Assembly (NCBI GenBank): GCA_002189105.1
Contig: NIOB01000002.1
Span: 434,001-498,000, forward strand
Origin: Saccharibacillus soli
GTDB lineage: Bacteria > Bacillota > Bacilli > Paenibacillales > Paenibacillaceae
Direction: 5' to 3'
Length of the DNA: 64,000 nucleotides
Shown: in pieces, positions 24,477 to 32,396 of the stretch
How positions within the stretch are numbered: position 1 is the stretch's first letter
How the letters are laid out: each line of letters begins with the position of its first letter
The notes under the pieces: generated by a model
The model's database searches: none
What the model saw: only the letters and a program-made list of their open reading frames with translations
Told to the model about the DNA's origin: nothing
Program-made: the position numbers and the translations under genes

Positions 24477-25670
24477 ATGAAAAGAAAGATTTTTAGTCTG
24501 CTCGCAGCATCGGCTCTATTAGTGACCGTCCCCATCGTCGCGGAAGCTTCTCCAGGCAAAGTGGATCGTCCGGTCAATCTTCGTTCGGCTCCTTCCGCCT
24601 CGGAAGGCAGTGTCTATCGCACCCTTCAGCCCGGAACCAAACTGGAAGTGCTGGCCGAATCCAACGCCTACTGGCTGAAAGTCCAGGCTGGTGACAAGGT
24701 AGGTTATGTGTCCGCTTCCTATATCACGTATGCCAAGTCTGCCAAGGGAGATACGGCTTCTTCGGCTTCGCCTGCGGCCTCCAGCTCCCAAGTCTCGACG
24801 CCACCTGCTTCTCCGTCCAAGGCTCCAGCAGCAGTTAAGCCGGCTGCATCGCCAGCTCCAGCAGTCTCTCCGGTTAAGACGTCCACGGAACCCGCAGCCC
24901 CTGCATCTCCATCGGTTCAACCGACAGGAAGCGGCACCGTAACCAAAAACGTCAATTTCCGCGCTGAACCCGTAACGGGCAGTGACGTCTACCGCGTGCT
25001 GTCCGCAGGGGAGACTTTCGCAGCTGTGGAGCTGACCAATTCTGCCTGGCTCAAGATTACCGATGCCAGCGGGGTGACCGGATATGTATCGACCAGCTAC
25101 GTGAATTATACGCTGGCTGACGGATCGACGAACGCCAATGCTTCGGTGCCTACGGAAACGTCCTCGCCGACCACTCCGCCTCCAGCGAGCACAGTGACGC
25201 CGCAGCCGGACGCAGGATCGACTGTTCCGGTTGACCCTTCGCTGATTCTGCCGCCACCTACTATTCCATCTGTCGGTGTAGTTGGAGCCGAAGCTGCGGA
25301 TCAGGTATTGGCGAACGCCTTGTCCTTGCAGGGCATCACCCATTATGGGTTTGGCAAAAATGTGGCGCCCGTGCTGTTTGACTGCTCCTCGTTTACACGT
25401 TATGTGTTCGGTCAGGTCGGCGTAGACATCCCGGTCGGAACCGCTTATCAGAAGGATGTCGGCATTGCCGTTGACAAGGACGATTGGCAAAAGGGCGACC
25501 TGCTGTTCTTCTGGAGCAGTGTGCCAGGTCTGATCGGTCACGTGGGCATCTACGATGGCGAAGGACATCTGGTGCATAACAGTTCCAGCAAAGACGGCGT
25601 GGCCGTGGCTGACCTCAGCCTCAAATACTGGCAGGATCATTACGTATCGGCAAGACGGGTACTGCAATAG
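24477..25670 (+). CDS. Secreted SH3b-SH3b-NlpC/P60 cell-wall endopeptidase
   Basis: A 397-aa protein: signal peptide (~1-24, ending AEA), first SH3b domain (~28-86), Ala/Ser/Pro-rich linker, second SH3b (~152-212), a Pro/Thr-rich linker, and a C-terminal NlpC/P60 domain (~272-397). The catalytic triad is visible: C303 ('LFDCSSFTRYV'), H355 ('IGHVGIY') and H367 ('LVHNSS'). The family cleaves D-Glu-meso-diaminopimelate bonds in peptidoglycan stem peptides. AAGGAGG lies 7-8 nt before ATG 24477. An upstream in-frame ATG (24411) would put 22 non-signal residues in front and is rejected. It may act with the LTA-synthase-like gene next door in wall turnover (inference). Confidence 0.92.
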   Translation: MKRKIFSLLAASALLVTVPIVAEASPGKVDRPVNLRSAPSASEGSVYRTLQPGTKLEVLAESNAYWLKVQAGDKVGYVSASYITYAKSAKGDTASSASPAASSSQVSTPPASPSKAPAAVKPAASPAPAVSPVKTSTEPAAPASPSVQPTGSGTVTKNVNFRAEPVTGSDVYRVLSAGETFAAVELTNSAWLKITDASGVTGYVSTSYVNYTLADGSTNANASVPTETSSPTTPPPASTVTPQPDAGSTVPVDPSLILPPPTIPSVGVVGAEAADQVLANALSLQGITHYGFGKNVAPVLFDCSSFTRYVFGQVGVDIPVGTAYQKDVGIAVDKDDWQKGDLLFFWSSVPGLIGHVGIYDGEGHLVHNSSSKDGVAVADLSLKYWQDHYVSARRVLQ

Positions 25671-25699
25671 ATCAAGAAGACGAACCGGTACATCCAGGA

Positions 25700-25732
25700 G
25701 CGGCTTTCGCTTTAAGGCGAAGGTCGCTTTTT
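25700..25732 (+). terminator. Terminator of the NlpC/P60 gene
   Basis: GCGGCTTTCGC (25700-25710) pairs with GCGAAGGTCGC (25717-25727), followed by TTTTT. Confidence 0.8.
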
Positions 25733-25901
25733 GCTGACGGCATCGACAAGACGGGGGCGGTGGCCGATTTGAACTTCAGCAGCGCCATTCGCCTATAATG
25801 GGATAGACGTAGAAGAACCCTTTTTCGTCACTCCTCATCCACAAAAAAACGGCAAAAGCACGATAAACGAGCAATTGTCTGCCTGAAAAGGAGGCGTAAA
25901 C

Positions 25902-28193
25902 ATGCCTTATACGGTAAAAACTTCGGTTCGCCCGCTGGTGGAATACGTCTTTCGCAGCGGCAGTCTGGAATCCGGTACGCGCTTCGGCGTCACTCTTCAG
26001 GAAGGAACCCGGATTCATCGTGAAGTGCAAGAGAAATACGGGGAACATGACCGTAAGGAAGTGTTTCTCAAAACCGAGCTGACCTGTGCGCAGGGAGAAC
26101 TGGTTGTACAGGTCGAAGGGCGATGCGATGGGCTGCTGCTGGGCGAGGATGGTCTGTATACCATCGATGAGATCAAATCCACGTCCGAGCTGCCGGAGCA
26201 GATCGGTGAAGGTCGTGATGTGCACTGGGCACAGGCGAGGTTTTACGCTTACATGTTTGCAGAAGAGATGCAGCTGGAGCGAGTGGGGGTACGCCTGACT
26301 TACGTGCACAAGCCTGGCGGTGAACGCAGTGTACGCATTGAAGAGAAGACGCGGGCAGAACTGACCGCTTTTGTGCAGGAGGTCGCGGAGCGATATGCAC
26401 CCTTCGCCCTGCTGCTCAAGCAGCGTGAGGAGAAGCGCAATCTTGCAGCCGCTTCGATGCCGTTCCCGTTTGGTCGATACCGGGAGGGTCAGCGGCTATT
26501 TGCGGGAGCGGTGTTCAAGACGGTGCGCGAAGAGAAAAATCTGCTGGCGCGTGCGCCAACCGGAACCGGCAAGACCATCTCGACCTTGTTCCCTGCGGTC
26601 AAAGCGATTGGTGAAGGGCTGATTGGTCGGATCTATTATCTAACCGCCAAGACGACAACCCGGGCCGGAGCGGAAGAAGCCCTGTCGCTGCTGGAACGCA
26701 GCGGCGCCTATCTTAGCTCGGTCACGATTACGGCGAAGGACAAAGTCTGCTTCAAGGAAGAGGAAGACTGCGTAGGCGGCGGGTGCCGCTTTGCCATCGG
26801 TTATTATGACCGTATCAATGCCGCGCTGCTGGATCTGTTCGAGAACGAGACGCGGATCACGCGCGAGGTGCTGGAGACTTACGCCCGCAAGCATACGGTG
26901 TGTCCCTTTGAGTTCTCGCTGGATGCGGCTTACGCGGCAGACGTAGTCGTCTGCGACTACAATTATGTGTTTGACCCCCGGATTTCCTTCAAACGACTAT
27001 CCGATGAACAGCGGGGCAAGTCCGCCCTGCTGGTTGACGAAGCGCATAACCTGGTCGAACGCGGCCGGGAGATGTTCTCCGCTGATCTGCTCAAGTCTGC
27101 TTTTCTGGCGATCAAACGCGGCTATAAAGGCATCCATGAGGGCGTCCGAGCCGCCGCCGATCGCGTCAATGCCTATCTGATTCTGCTGCGCAAGCAGGCG
27201 GGTGAAGAAGGCCGCTTCGTCGGTCACGAGCCGCCGGAAGTCATGTTCAAGCTCCTTGAACCGTTTGTTGAGCAGGCGGAAAATGCGCTGGTGAGCGTGC
27301 ACGGCGCGGAGGCGGAAGAGGAATTGCTGGAGGCCTATTTTGCTTCCCAGACTTTCCTGCGCATCGGGCGGCTGTACGGCGACCAGTATGTGACGTACGT
27401 GGAAACGGATGGAAGCGAGGTTCGGATGAAGATGTTCTGCCTCGATCCATCGGAACTGCTGCTCCAGGCTTCCAAGAACTATCGCTCTGCCGTGTATTTC
27501 TCGGCAACGCTGGCGCCGCTTGGCTTCTATCGGGAGATGCTGGGCGCGGCAGAAGATGACTACACGCTGTCGATTCCCTCACCATTTAGCCCGGAGCAGC
27601 TCGAAGTTCGGGTGCTGCCCGTATCCACGCGTTTTCGGGATCGGGAACGTACACGCGAGACGTTGGCAGTTGCGCTGGCCGATGCAGTGAGCAGCCGTCC
27701 CGGCAACTATCTGTTCTTCTTCCCTTCGTATGCGTATTTACAGGAGGTAAGGCAGGCCTTTGAGACGCGGATTGATCGGGAGCAGATCGAGATCATCGGT
27801 CAGGATTCAGGCATGAGCGAAGAAGAACGCACCACATTCCTGGGAGCATTCTCGGCCAATCGAGAACGTACCCTGGTGGGCTTTGCCGTCATGGGCGGCG
27901 TGTTCTCCGAAGGCATTGACCTGACCGGAGAACGGCTGACCGGGGTGGCGGTCATTGGCGTGGGACTGCCGCAGATCGGACTGGAGCGCGACATCATTCG
28001 GGATTATTTTAACGAACGCGGACGCAGCGGCTTCAATTATGCCTACGTCTATCCGGGCATGAACAAAGTCCAGCAGGCAGGCGGACGTCTGATCCGAACC
28101 GAAGAGGACCGGGGCGTGCTGATCCTGGCCGATGATCGCTTTCTACAAGAGCCTTACCGCTCGCTGCTGCCGGATGAGTGGGGAGCGCGATAG
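25902..28193 (+). CDS. XPD/DinG-like Fe-S helicase fused to an N-terminal PD-(D/E)XK nuclease
   Basis: A 763-aa protein. Residues ~1-175 carry a RecB-like nuclease motif set: H39, D76 ('RCDG'), E90-I-K92 ('IDEIKST') and Q111 ('WAQARFYAYM'). Residues ~190-763 are an SF2 helicase of the Rad3/XPD/DinG group: Walker A 218-225 ('APTGTGKT'), four cysteines C283/C290/C295/C334 placed as the Fe-S cluster ligands, DEAH at 379-382, and motif VI 'QQAGGRLIRT'. It is probably a 5'-3' DNA helicase-nuclease for repair or replication-intermediate processing. AAAGGAGG precedes the ATG by 8 nt. It is monocistronic. Confidence 0.88.
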   Translation: MPYTVKTSVRPLVEYVFRSGSLESGTRFGVTLQEGTRIHREVQEKYGEHDRKEVFLKTELTCAQGELVVQVEGRCDGLLLGEDGLYTIDEIKSTSELPEQIGEGRDVHWAQARFYAYMFAEEMQLERVGVRLTYVHKPGGERSVRIEEKTRAELTAFVQEVAERYAPFALLLKQREEKRNLAAASMPFPFGRYREGQRLFAGAVFKTVREEKNLLARAPTGTGKTISTLFPAVKAIGEGLIGRIYYLTAKTTTRAGAEEALSLLERSGAYLSSVTITAKDKVCFKEEEDCVGGGCRFAIGYYDRINAALLDLFENETRITREVLETYARKHTVCPFEFSLDAAYAADVVVCDYNYVFDPRISFKRLSDEQRGKSALLVDEAHNLVERGREMFSADLLKSAFLAIKRGYKGIHEGVRAAADRVNAYLILLRKQAGEEGRFVGHEPPEVMFKLLEPFVEQAENALVSVHGAEAEEELLEAYFASQTFLRIGRLYGDQYVTYVETDGSEVRMKMFCLDPSELLLQASKNYRSAVYFSATLAPLGFYREMLGAAEDDYTLSIPSPFSPEQLEVRVLPVSTRFRDRERTRETLAVALADAVSSRPGNYLFFFPSYAYLQEVRQAFETRIDREQIEIIGQDSGMSEEERTTFLGAFSANRERTLVGFAVMGGVFSEGIDLTGERLTGVAVIGVGLPQIGLERDIIRDYFNERGRSGFNYAYVYPGMNKVQQAGGRLIRTEEDRGVLILADDRFLQEPYRSLLPDEWGAR

Positions 28194-28218
28194 AACGCGG
28201 ATAACCACACACATTCAC

Positions 28219-28248
28219 AAGACCTTCACCGATTACGGTGAAGGTCTT
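28219..28248 (+). terminator. Perfect 13-bp hairpin after the helicase gene
   Basis: AAGACCTTCACCG (28219-28231) and its exact complement (28236-28248) enclose ATTA. The tail is CAACATG rather than T-rich, so termination efficiency is doubtful. Confidence 0.5.
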
Positions 28249-28323
28249 CAACATGCCCAGCAAGTCCAACGCAGCAAGAGGGGAGCAGGTGGAGCGAATT
28301 TCAGCATTTCCGAAAATTAAAGC

Positions 28324-28354
28324 TTGAACGTGACGTTACGTCATGTTTTATAGT
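28324..28354 (+). promoter_or_regulatory. Promoter with palindromic operator in the spacer, upstream of the Hsp33-like gene
   Basis: TTGAAC (28324-28329) and TATAGT (28349-28354) or TTTATA (28347-28352) are candidate -35/-10 boxes. The perfect dyad TGACGT-T-ACGTCA (28331-28343) fills the spacer, where a bound regulator would block polymerase. The MerR-family protein encoded two genes on is one candidate, since MerR proteins bind spacer dyads. Confidence 0.5.
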
Positions 28355-28377
28355 GGCTGTAGAGAGGAGCGGATAGG

Positions 28378-29196
28378 ATGAATCGATCTTTGATTTCCCA
28401 TATGATTGAGGCACCATTGGTTCGGGGACTGACATACGACGATGCGGTCCGGATTTTCTGGATCGACAACACAGCTCCGATGCGTGAGTTGTTGGAACGA
28501 ACGGGGACGGAGCAGCCAGAGGCGATCCATGCTCTGGCCGAGAGCTTCTCGGCGGCCTGCCTGCTGAGTGGCACACTGAAAGATGGACAGCGACTGACCT
28601 TCAAGATGAGTTCCACGCTGCTTGGGCTGTGGATCATGGCTGACGCCGAAGCATCCGGCAGCGTGCGGGCCTATATAGACGCAGGTTCCGAGGCTGCTTC
28701 CGGAACGCATCAGACTTCGGAGCGTTCCGCTTCCGATACGTACGGAACGATTCGCTGTGTCAGCAGCTCCGCTTCTGGTCAATTTACGGGGATCACCGAT
28801 CTGCCCCATCGAAGCATGGCTCGCGGCATCGAACATTATTTTCGGCAGAGCGAGCAGAATGAAATCTGCATCCGCACCCGGCTGGACCTGCGGGGTGGCC
28901 GATGCCACTCTTCCGAAGCTGTATTCGCCCAGCTATTGCCAAACGCACCGGAGGGCCTGCTGCGGCGAGTTGCAGCAAGTCTGGATGGAACCGGCCCGCT
29001 GTGGGATCTCGAACCAGTACGCAGCATGAGAACACTGGATGAGCTGCCGGTTCGCTGGCAATGTTATTGTTCACAGGAGATGCTGGCGGGAATGGCCGGT
29101 TTGCTGGAGCGCTCCGGCAGCGCTGCCGATTCCGAGGCGAATGTCAAAAGCGGTGAAGCCGTATGCCGAATCTGCGGTCAGCGCTACCAATTATAA
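28378..29196 (+). CDS. Hsp33-like redox-regulated chaperone (divergent)
   Basis: A 272-aa protein with the Hsp33 layout: N-terminal substrate-binding domain ('GSVRAYID', 'GQFTGITDLP', 'YFRQSEQ', 'AQLLPNAP') and a C-terminal zinc redox switch C229-Y-C231 ... C263-R-I-C266, the family CxC/CxxC pattern. Hsp33 becomes an active holdase when the cysteines oxidise. Several N-terminal positions and an inserted Ser/Thr-rich loop (~103-122) differ from housekeeping HslO, so this is probably a paralog. It is preceded by GAGAGGAG and followed 33 bp later by a MerR-family regulator, probably in one operon. Confidence 0.82.
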   Translation: MNRSLISHMIEAPLVRGLTYDDAVRIFWIDNTAPMRELLERTGTEQPEAIHALAESFSAACLLSGTLKDGQRLTFKMSSTLLGLWIMADAEASGSVRAYIDAGSEAASGTHQTSERSASDTYGTIRCVSSSASGQFTGITDLPHRSMARGIEHYFRQSEQNEICIRTRLDLRGGRCHSSEAVFAQLLPNAPEGLLRRVAASLDGTGPLWDLEPVRSMRTLDELPVRWQCYCSQEMLAGMAGLLERSGSAADSEANVKSGEAVCRICGQRYQL

Positions 29197-29229
29197 GAAA
29201 GTAAAAACCATCGGAGAGGAGAATCCGGC

Positions 29230-29946
29230 ATGCAGAAATATTGGAAAACAGGCGAGTTATCCGCTCTGACCGGATTGACGCTCCGAACGCTGCGATACTA
29301 TGACCAGATCGGTTTGTTCTCCCCATCCGCCCGCACCGAATCGGGGCACCGTCTGTACAACACCGAAGATTTGTCCCGTCTCCAGCGGATTCTCTCGCTT
29401 AAATCGATCGGTTTGTCACTGGATGAAATTCGGGGCATGTTGGACGGCCAAAGCGAAGAAGCGACGCGTGCGCTCGAACTCCAGATTACGCGGCTTCGTG
29501 CGGAACTTGAAGCGCGGCAGCGCCTATTGGGTCAGTTGGAGGAGGCGCTGCGGTCGGCGCAAGCCCGGCGGACGATGAGTGCCAACGAACTGACCGTACT
29601 GCTTGGTGCGATGAAAGCGGACCGGGAGAGCTACTTTACCCGACAGCAGATCGAGATGCTGCGGATGGATTACGAAAATGGAAACTCCGACGCCGAACGC
29701 GTTGAATCAGAGCGTTTTGTCCGGATCATCGAAGAACTGCGAGCTGAGTTGGATCAAGGCACTTCGCCGCAATCCGAGAAAGTAAGCCAACTTGCCCAGG
29801 AATGGAAAGGGATCGTATTTTCTTATGCACGTGACAGCGCCGAGATGAAAGCCAACGCCGAGCGTTTCCATGCAGCGAATCCCGATTTGGGTCTGTCTTT
29901 CGGATTGGATGGGAGGTTGTACCGCTATATTATGGATGCTTTATGA
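29230..29946 (+). CDS. MerR-family regulator with TipA-S-like C-terminal domain
   Basis: A 238-aa protein: MerR winged helix (residues ~4-72; 'YWKTGELSALTGLTLRTLRY', 'GLFSPSARTESGHRLY'), a long dimerisation helix (~75-115), and a C-terminal ~115-residue alpha-helical domain resembling the TipA-S antibiotic-binding fold ('LAQEWKG', 'ANAERFHAANPDLG'). TipA-like proteins bind diverse hydrophobic or thiopeptide compounds and activate resistance genes. GGAGAGGAG lies before the ATG. Pairing with an Hsp33-like chaperone is unusual and suggests response to a stress-causing compound (inference). Confidence 0.85.
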   Translation: MQKYWKTGELSALTGLTLRTLRYYDQIGLFSPSARTESGHRLYNTEDLSRLQRILSLKSIGLSLDEIRGMLDGQSEEATRALELQITRLRAELEARQRLLGQLEEALRSAQARRTMSANELTVLLGAMKADRESYFTRQQIEMLRMDYENGNSDAERVESERFVRIIEELRAELDQGTSPQSEKVSQLAQEWKGIVFSYARDSAEMKANAERFHAANPDLGLSFGLDGRLYRYIMDAL

Positions 29947-29974
29947 GACCTTTGAAAAATTTCGTATGTCCAAG

Positions 29975-30052
29975 TTGACATTCCTCTTTCATGCGGATAC
30001 AATTAGGTGGCTAATAGATTGTAAGCCTAAATATTAGTCAACCTAAATATTA
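29975..30052 (+). promoter_or_regulatory. SigA promoter and direct-repeat operator of the marR-ABC operon
   Basis: TTGACA (29975-29980), a 17-bp spacer and TACAAT (29998-30003) form a near-consensus vegetative promoter. Just downstream CCTAAATATTA occurs twice (30026-30036 and 30042-30052, 16-bp period), and TTAGG/CCTAA form dyads with the preceding TTAGGTGGCTAATA. This is a good candidate site for the MarR repressor encoded at 30121. Confidence 0.7.
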
Positions 30053-30120
30053 AACTCCACCTGAAAATGGAAATTGGAAAGTTGGACAGCCGATGGAGCA
30101 TATATGGAAAGGAGACCAAG

Positions 30121-30651
30121 ATGGAAACGCACATCAGCCCGCTGGCTCGTGAGCTTATGCTGACCATCAGACGCTTTCAGCACAGGGGCAAAAGCAAACA
30201 TCGTGGCCCGATGGCAGGGCGCAAACAAAGTGAAGGAGCGCTGCTTATGGTACTTCGTTCTCACGTGGATCATGGAGAGCCGGGCATCATGGTATCCAAA
30301 CTCAGCCAGATTCTCAATGTGACTTCGCCTACGGTAACGCAGCTGATAAAAGGGCTGGAGAATGACGGCCTGGTTGCACGTTCCCCCGATCCTGCGGATC
30401 GACGCGCCGTACGCATTACCCTGACGGATGAAGGGGTGCGCGTAACGGATTCGTTTATTCAGGAGATGGAAGCGATGGTTGGTGGGCTGACGGATTATCT
30501 GGGAGAAACGGATACCCGGCAGCTCATCCATCTATTGAACCGAACCCACGAGTACTTCGTGCTGCGTGAGGAACGGGAGCACGCGGAGGATGAAAAGTCC
30601 GGGCAAGACGGGAACGCGGAAGCGTCGGATAAAGGAGAGAGACCGTTATGA
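30121..30651 (+). CDS. MarR-family repressor
   Basis: A 176-aa winged-helix protein: 'SKLSQILNVTSPTVTQLIKG' is the recognition HTH and 'DPADRRAVRITLT' the wing with the conserved D-R-R. The C-terminus is highly charged (EEREHAEDE). ATG 30121 follows AAAGGAG at 6-nt spacing; an upstream ATG at 30067 lacks one and overlaps the likely operator region. Its stop overlaps the next ATG (ATGA), so repressor and exporter are translationally coupled. It probably represses its own operon until a drug ligand binds, as is usual for such MarR-exporter pairs. Confidence 0.9.
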   Translation: METHISPLARELMLTIRRFQHRGKSKHRGPMAGRKQSEGALLMVLRSHVDHGEPGIMVSKLSQILNVTSPTVTQLIKGLENDGLVARSPDPADRRAVRITLTDEGVRVTDSFIQEMEAMVGGLTDYLGETDTRQLIHLLNRTHEYFVLREEREHAEDEKSGQDGNAEASDKGERPL

Positions 30652-32396
30652 TGAAATTGTTTCGCATGCTGAAGCCCTATCGGGTCGGCGTGGTATTCGT
30701 CCTGTTGGCCGTGTTCGTTCAGGCGCTGACCGAGTTGTATCTGCCGACACTGATGGCGGACATCGTGGACGAGGGCATCGCCAAGAGCGACATTCCGTAT
30801 ATCTGGCAGATCGGCGGGCTGATGCTCGGCGTAGCGCTGGTGGGCATGGTCTGTTCCATTGTCGGCAGCTATCTATCCGCCAGAGTGTCCATGGGATTCG
30901 GACGGGACCTGCGCAGTAAGGTCTTCTCGCATGCCCAGCGTTTTACCCTCAAGGAATTCGATAAGTTCGGTACAGCATCGCTGATTACCCGCACAACCAA
31001 TGACATCACACAGGTTCAGCAGGTGCTGATTATGATGCTGCGGATGCTGGCTATGGCTCCGATGATGATGATCGGCGGCATTATTATGGCGGTATCCAAG
31101 GATGCCAAGCTGTCGCTCGTTCTGGTGGTGGTCATTCCGATTCTGGCGCTGCTCATTCTGGTTCTCGGTCGAAGTGCCCTGCCGCTGTTCAAGGCCATGC
31201 AGAAAAAGATCGACCGACTGAATCTGGTTCTGCGTGAGAACCTGACGGGGATTCGTGTCATTCGCGCCTTCGGCCGCGAAGACAGCGAACGCAAGCGGTT
31301 CGATGAAGCGAGCCGCGATCTGACGGATACGGCGATTCGCGTCAACAAGCTGATGGCGGCGATGATGCCAGCCATGATGCTGATCTTGAACTTCTCGACC
31401 ATCGCCATCATCTGGTTCGGCAGTATTCGTATCGATGCAGGCGACATGCAGCTCGGCAACCTGATTGCCTTTATCCAATACGCCATGCAGATTCTGTTCT
31501 CCCTGATTATGGTCTCGATCATCTTCGTCATGGTTCCGCGTGCTTCAGTATCGGCAGGCCGGATCAACGAAGTGCTGGAAGCTGCTCCGGACATCGAAGA
31601 CGCCCCATCGCCGAAGACGGTCGCCGAACGTGGTCATCTGGAGTTCCGCGATGTATCGTTCAGCTACGAAGGAGCCGAAGCCCCGGCGATCGAACACATC
31701 TCCTTCGATGCCAAACCGGGCGAAGTCACCGCCATCATCGGCGGCACCGGTTCGGGCAAGTCTACGCTGGTCAGCTTGATTCCGCGATTCTACGATGTAT
31801 CCTCCGGCGCCGTATTGGTCGATGGGGTAGACATTCGGGAGCTGTCCCAGGAATCGCTGCGCCACAAGATCGGCTATGTCCCGCAGAAGGCGCTGTTATT
31901 CAGCGGCAGTGTAGCGGAGAACATCCGCTACGGCAAGGAAGAGGCGACCGACGAGGAGATCCGCGAAGCGGCTCGAATCGCGCAGGCCGCCGAGTTTATC
32001 GATGGGCTTGACGAAGGTTATGACGCTCCAGTCTCCCAGGGCGGATCGAATCTGTCGGGCGGTCAGAAGCAGCGTCTGTCCATTGCCAGAGCGCTGGTTC
32101 GGCGTCCGGAGATCTATATCTTCGACGACAGTTTCTCCGCTCTCGACTTCAAGACAGATGCCCGACTGCGCAGCGCACTGAAGCAGGAGACCAAAGATTC
32201 GACCGTCCTGATGGTTGCGCAGCGCGTCAGCACCGTCATGGATGCAGATCGCATTATTGTGCTGGATCAGGGACGAGTGGCTGGCATCGGTCGTCACAGC
32301 GAACTGATGCGCACCAGCGATGTGTATCGGGAGATCGTCTCTTCCCAATTGTCTGAAGAGGAGATTGCCGCCGGGCTAGAGGAGGAAGTGCAATGA
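30648..32396 (+). CDS. Heterodimeric ABC multidrug exporter, degenerate-site subunit
   Basis: A 582-aa exporter half: six-helix membrane domain (~1-310) and nucleotide-binding domain with Walker A 'GGTGSGK' (365-371), an intact LSGGQ (469-473), but Asp at position 494 where the Walker B catalytic Glu belongs ('IFDDS') and Gln 525 in place of the switch His ('VAQRVST'). These changes are the mark of the non-catalytic partner in BmrCD/TM287-288-type exporters, where only one of two ATP sites hydrolyses. It is coupled by ATGA overlaps to marR before it and the partner subunit after it. Confidence 0.92.
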   Translation: MMKLFRMLKPYRVGVVFVLLAVFVQALTELYLPTLMADIVDEGIAKSDIPYIWQIGGLMLGVALVGMVCSIVGSYLSARVSMGFGRDLRSKVFSHAQRFTLKEFDKFGTASLITRTTNDITQVQQVLIMMLRMLAMAPMMMIGGIIMAVSKDAKLSLVLVVVIPILALLILVLGRSALPLFKAMQKKIDRLNLVLRENLTGIRVIRAFGREDSERKRFDEASRDLTDTAIRVNKLMAAMMPAMMLILNFSTIAIIWFGSIRIDAGDMQLGNLIAFIQYAMQILFSLIMVSIIFVMVPRASVSAGRINEVLEAAPDIEDAPSPKTVAERGHLEFRDVSFSYEGAEAPAIEHISFDAKPGEVTAIIGGTGSGKSTLVSLIPRFYDVSSGAVLVDGVDIRELSQESLRHKIGYVPQKALLFSGSVAENIRYGKEEATDEEIREAARIAQAAEFIDGLDEGYDAPVSQGGSNLSGGQKQRLSIARALVRRPEIYIFDDSFSALDFKTDARLRSALKQETKDSTVLMVAQRVSTVMDADRIIVLDQGRVAGIGRHSELMRTSDVYREIVSSQLSEEEIAAGLEEEVQ

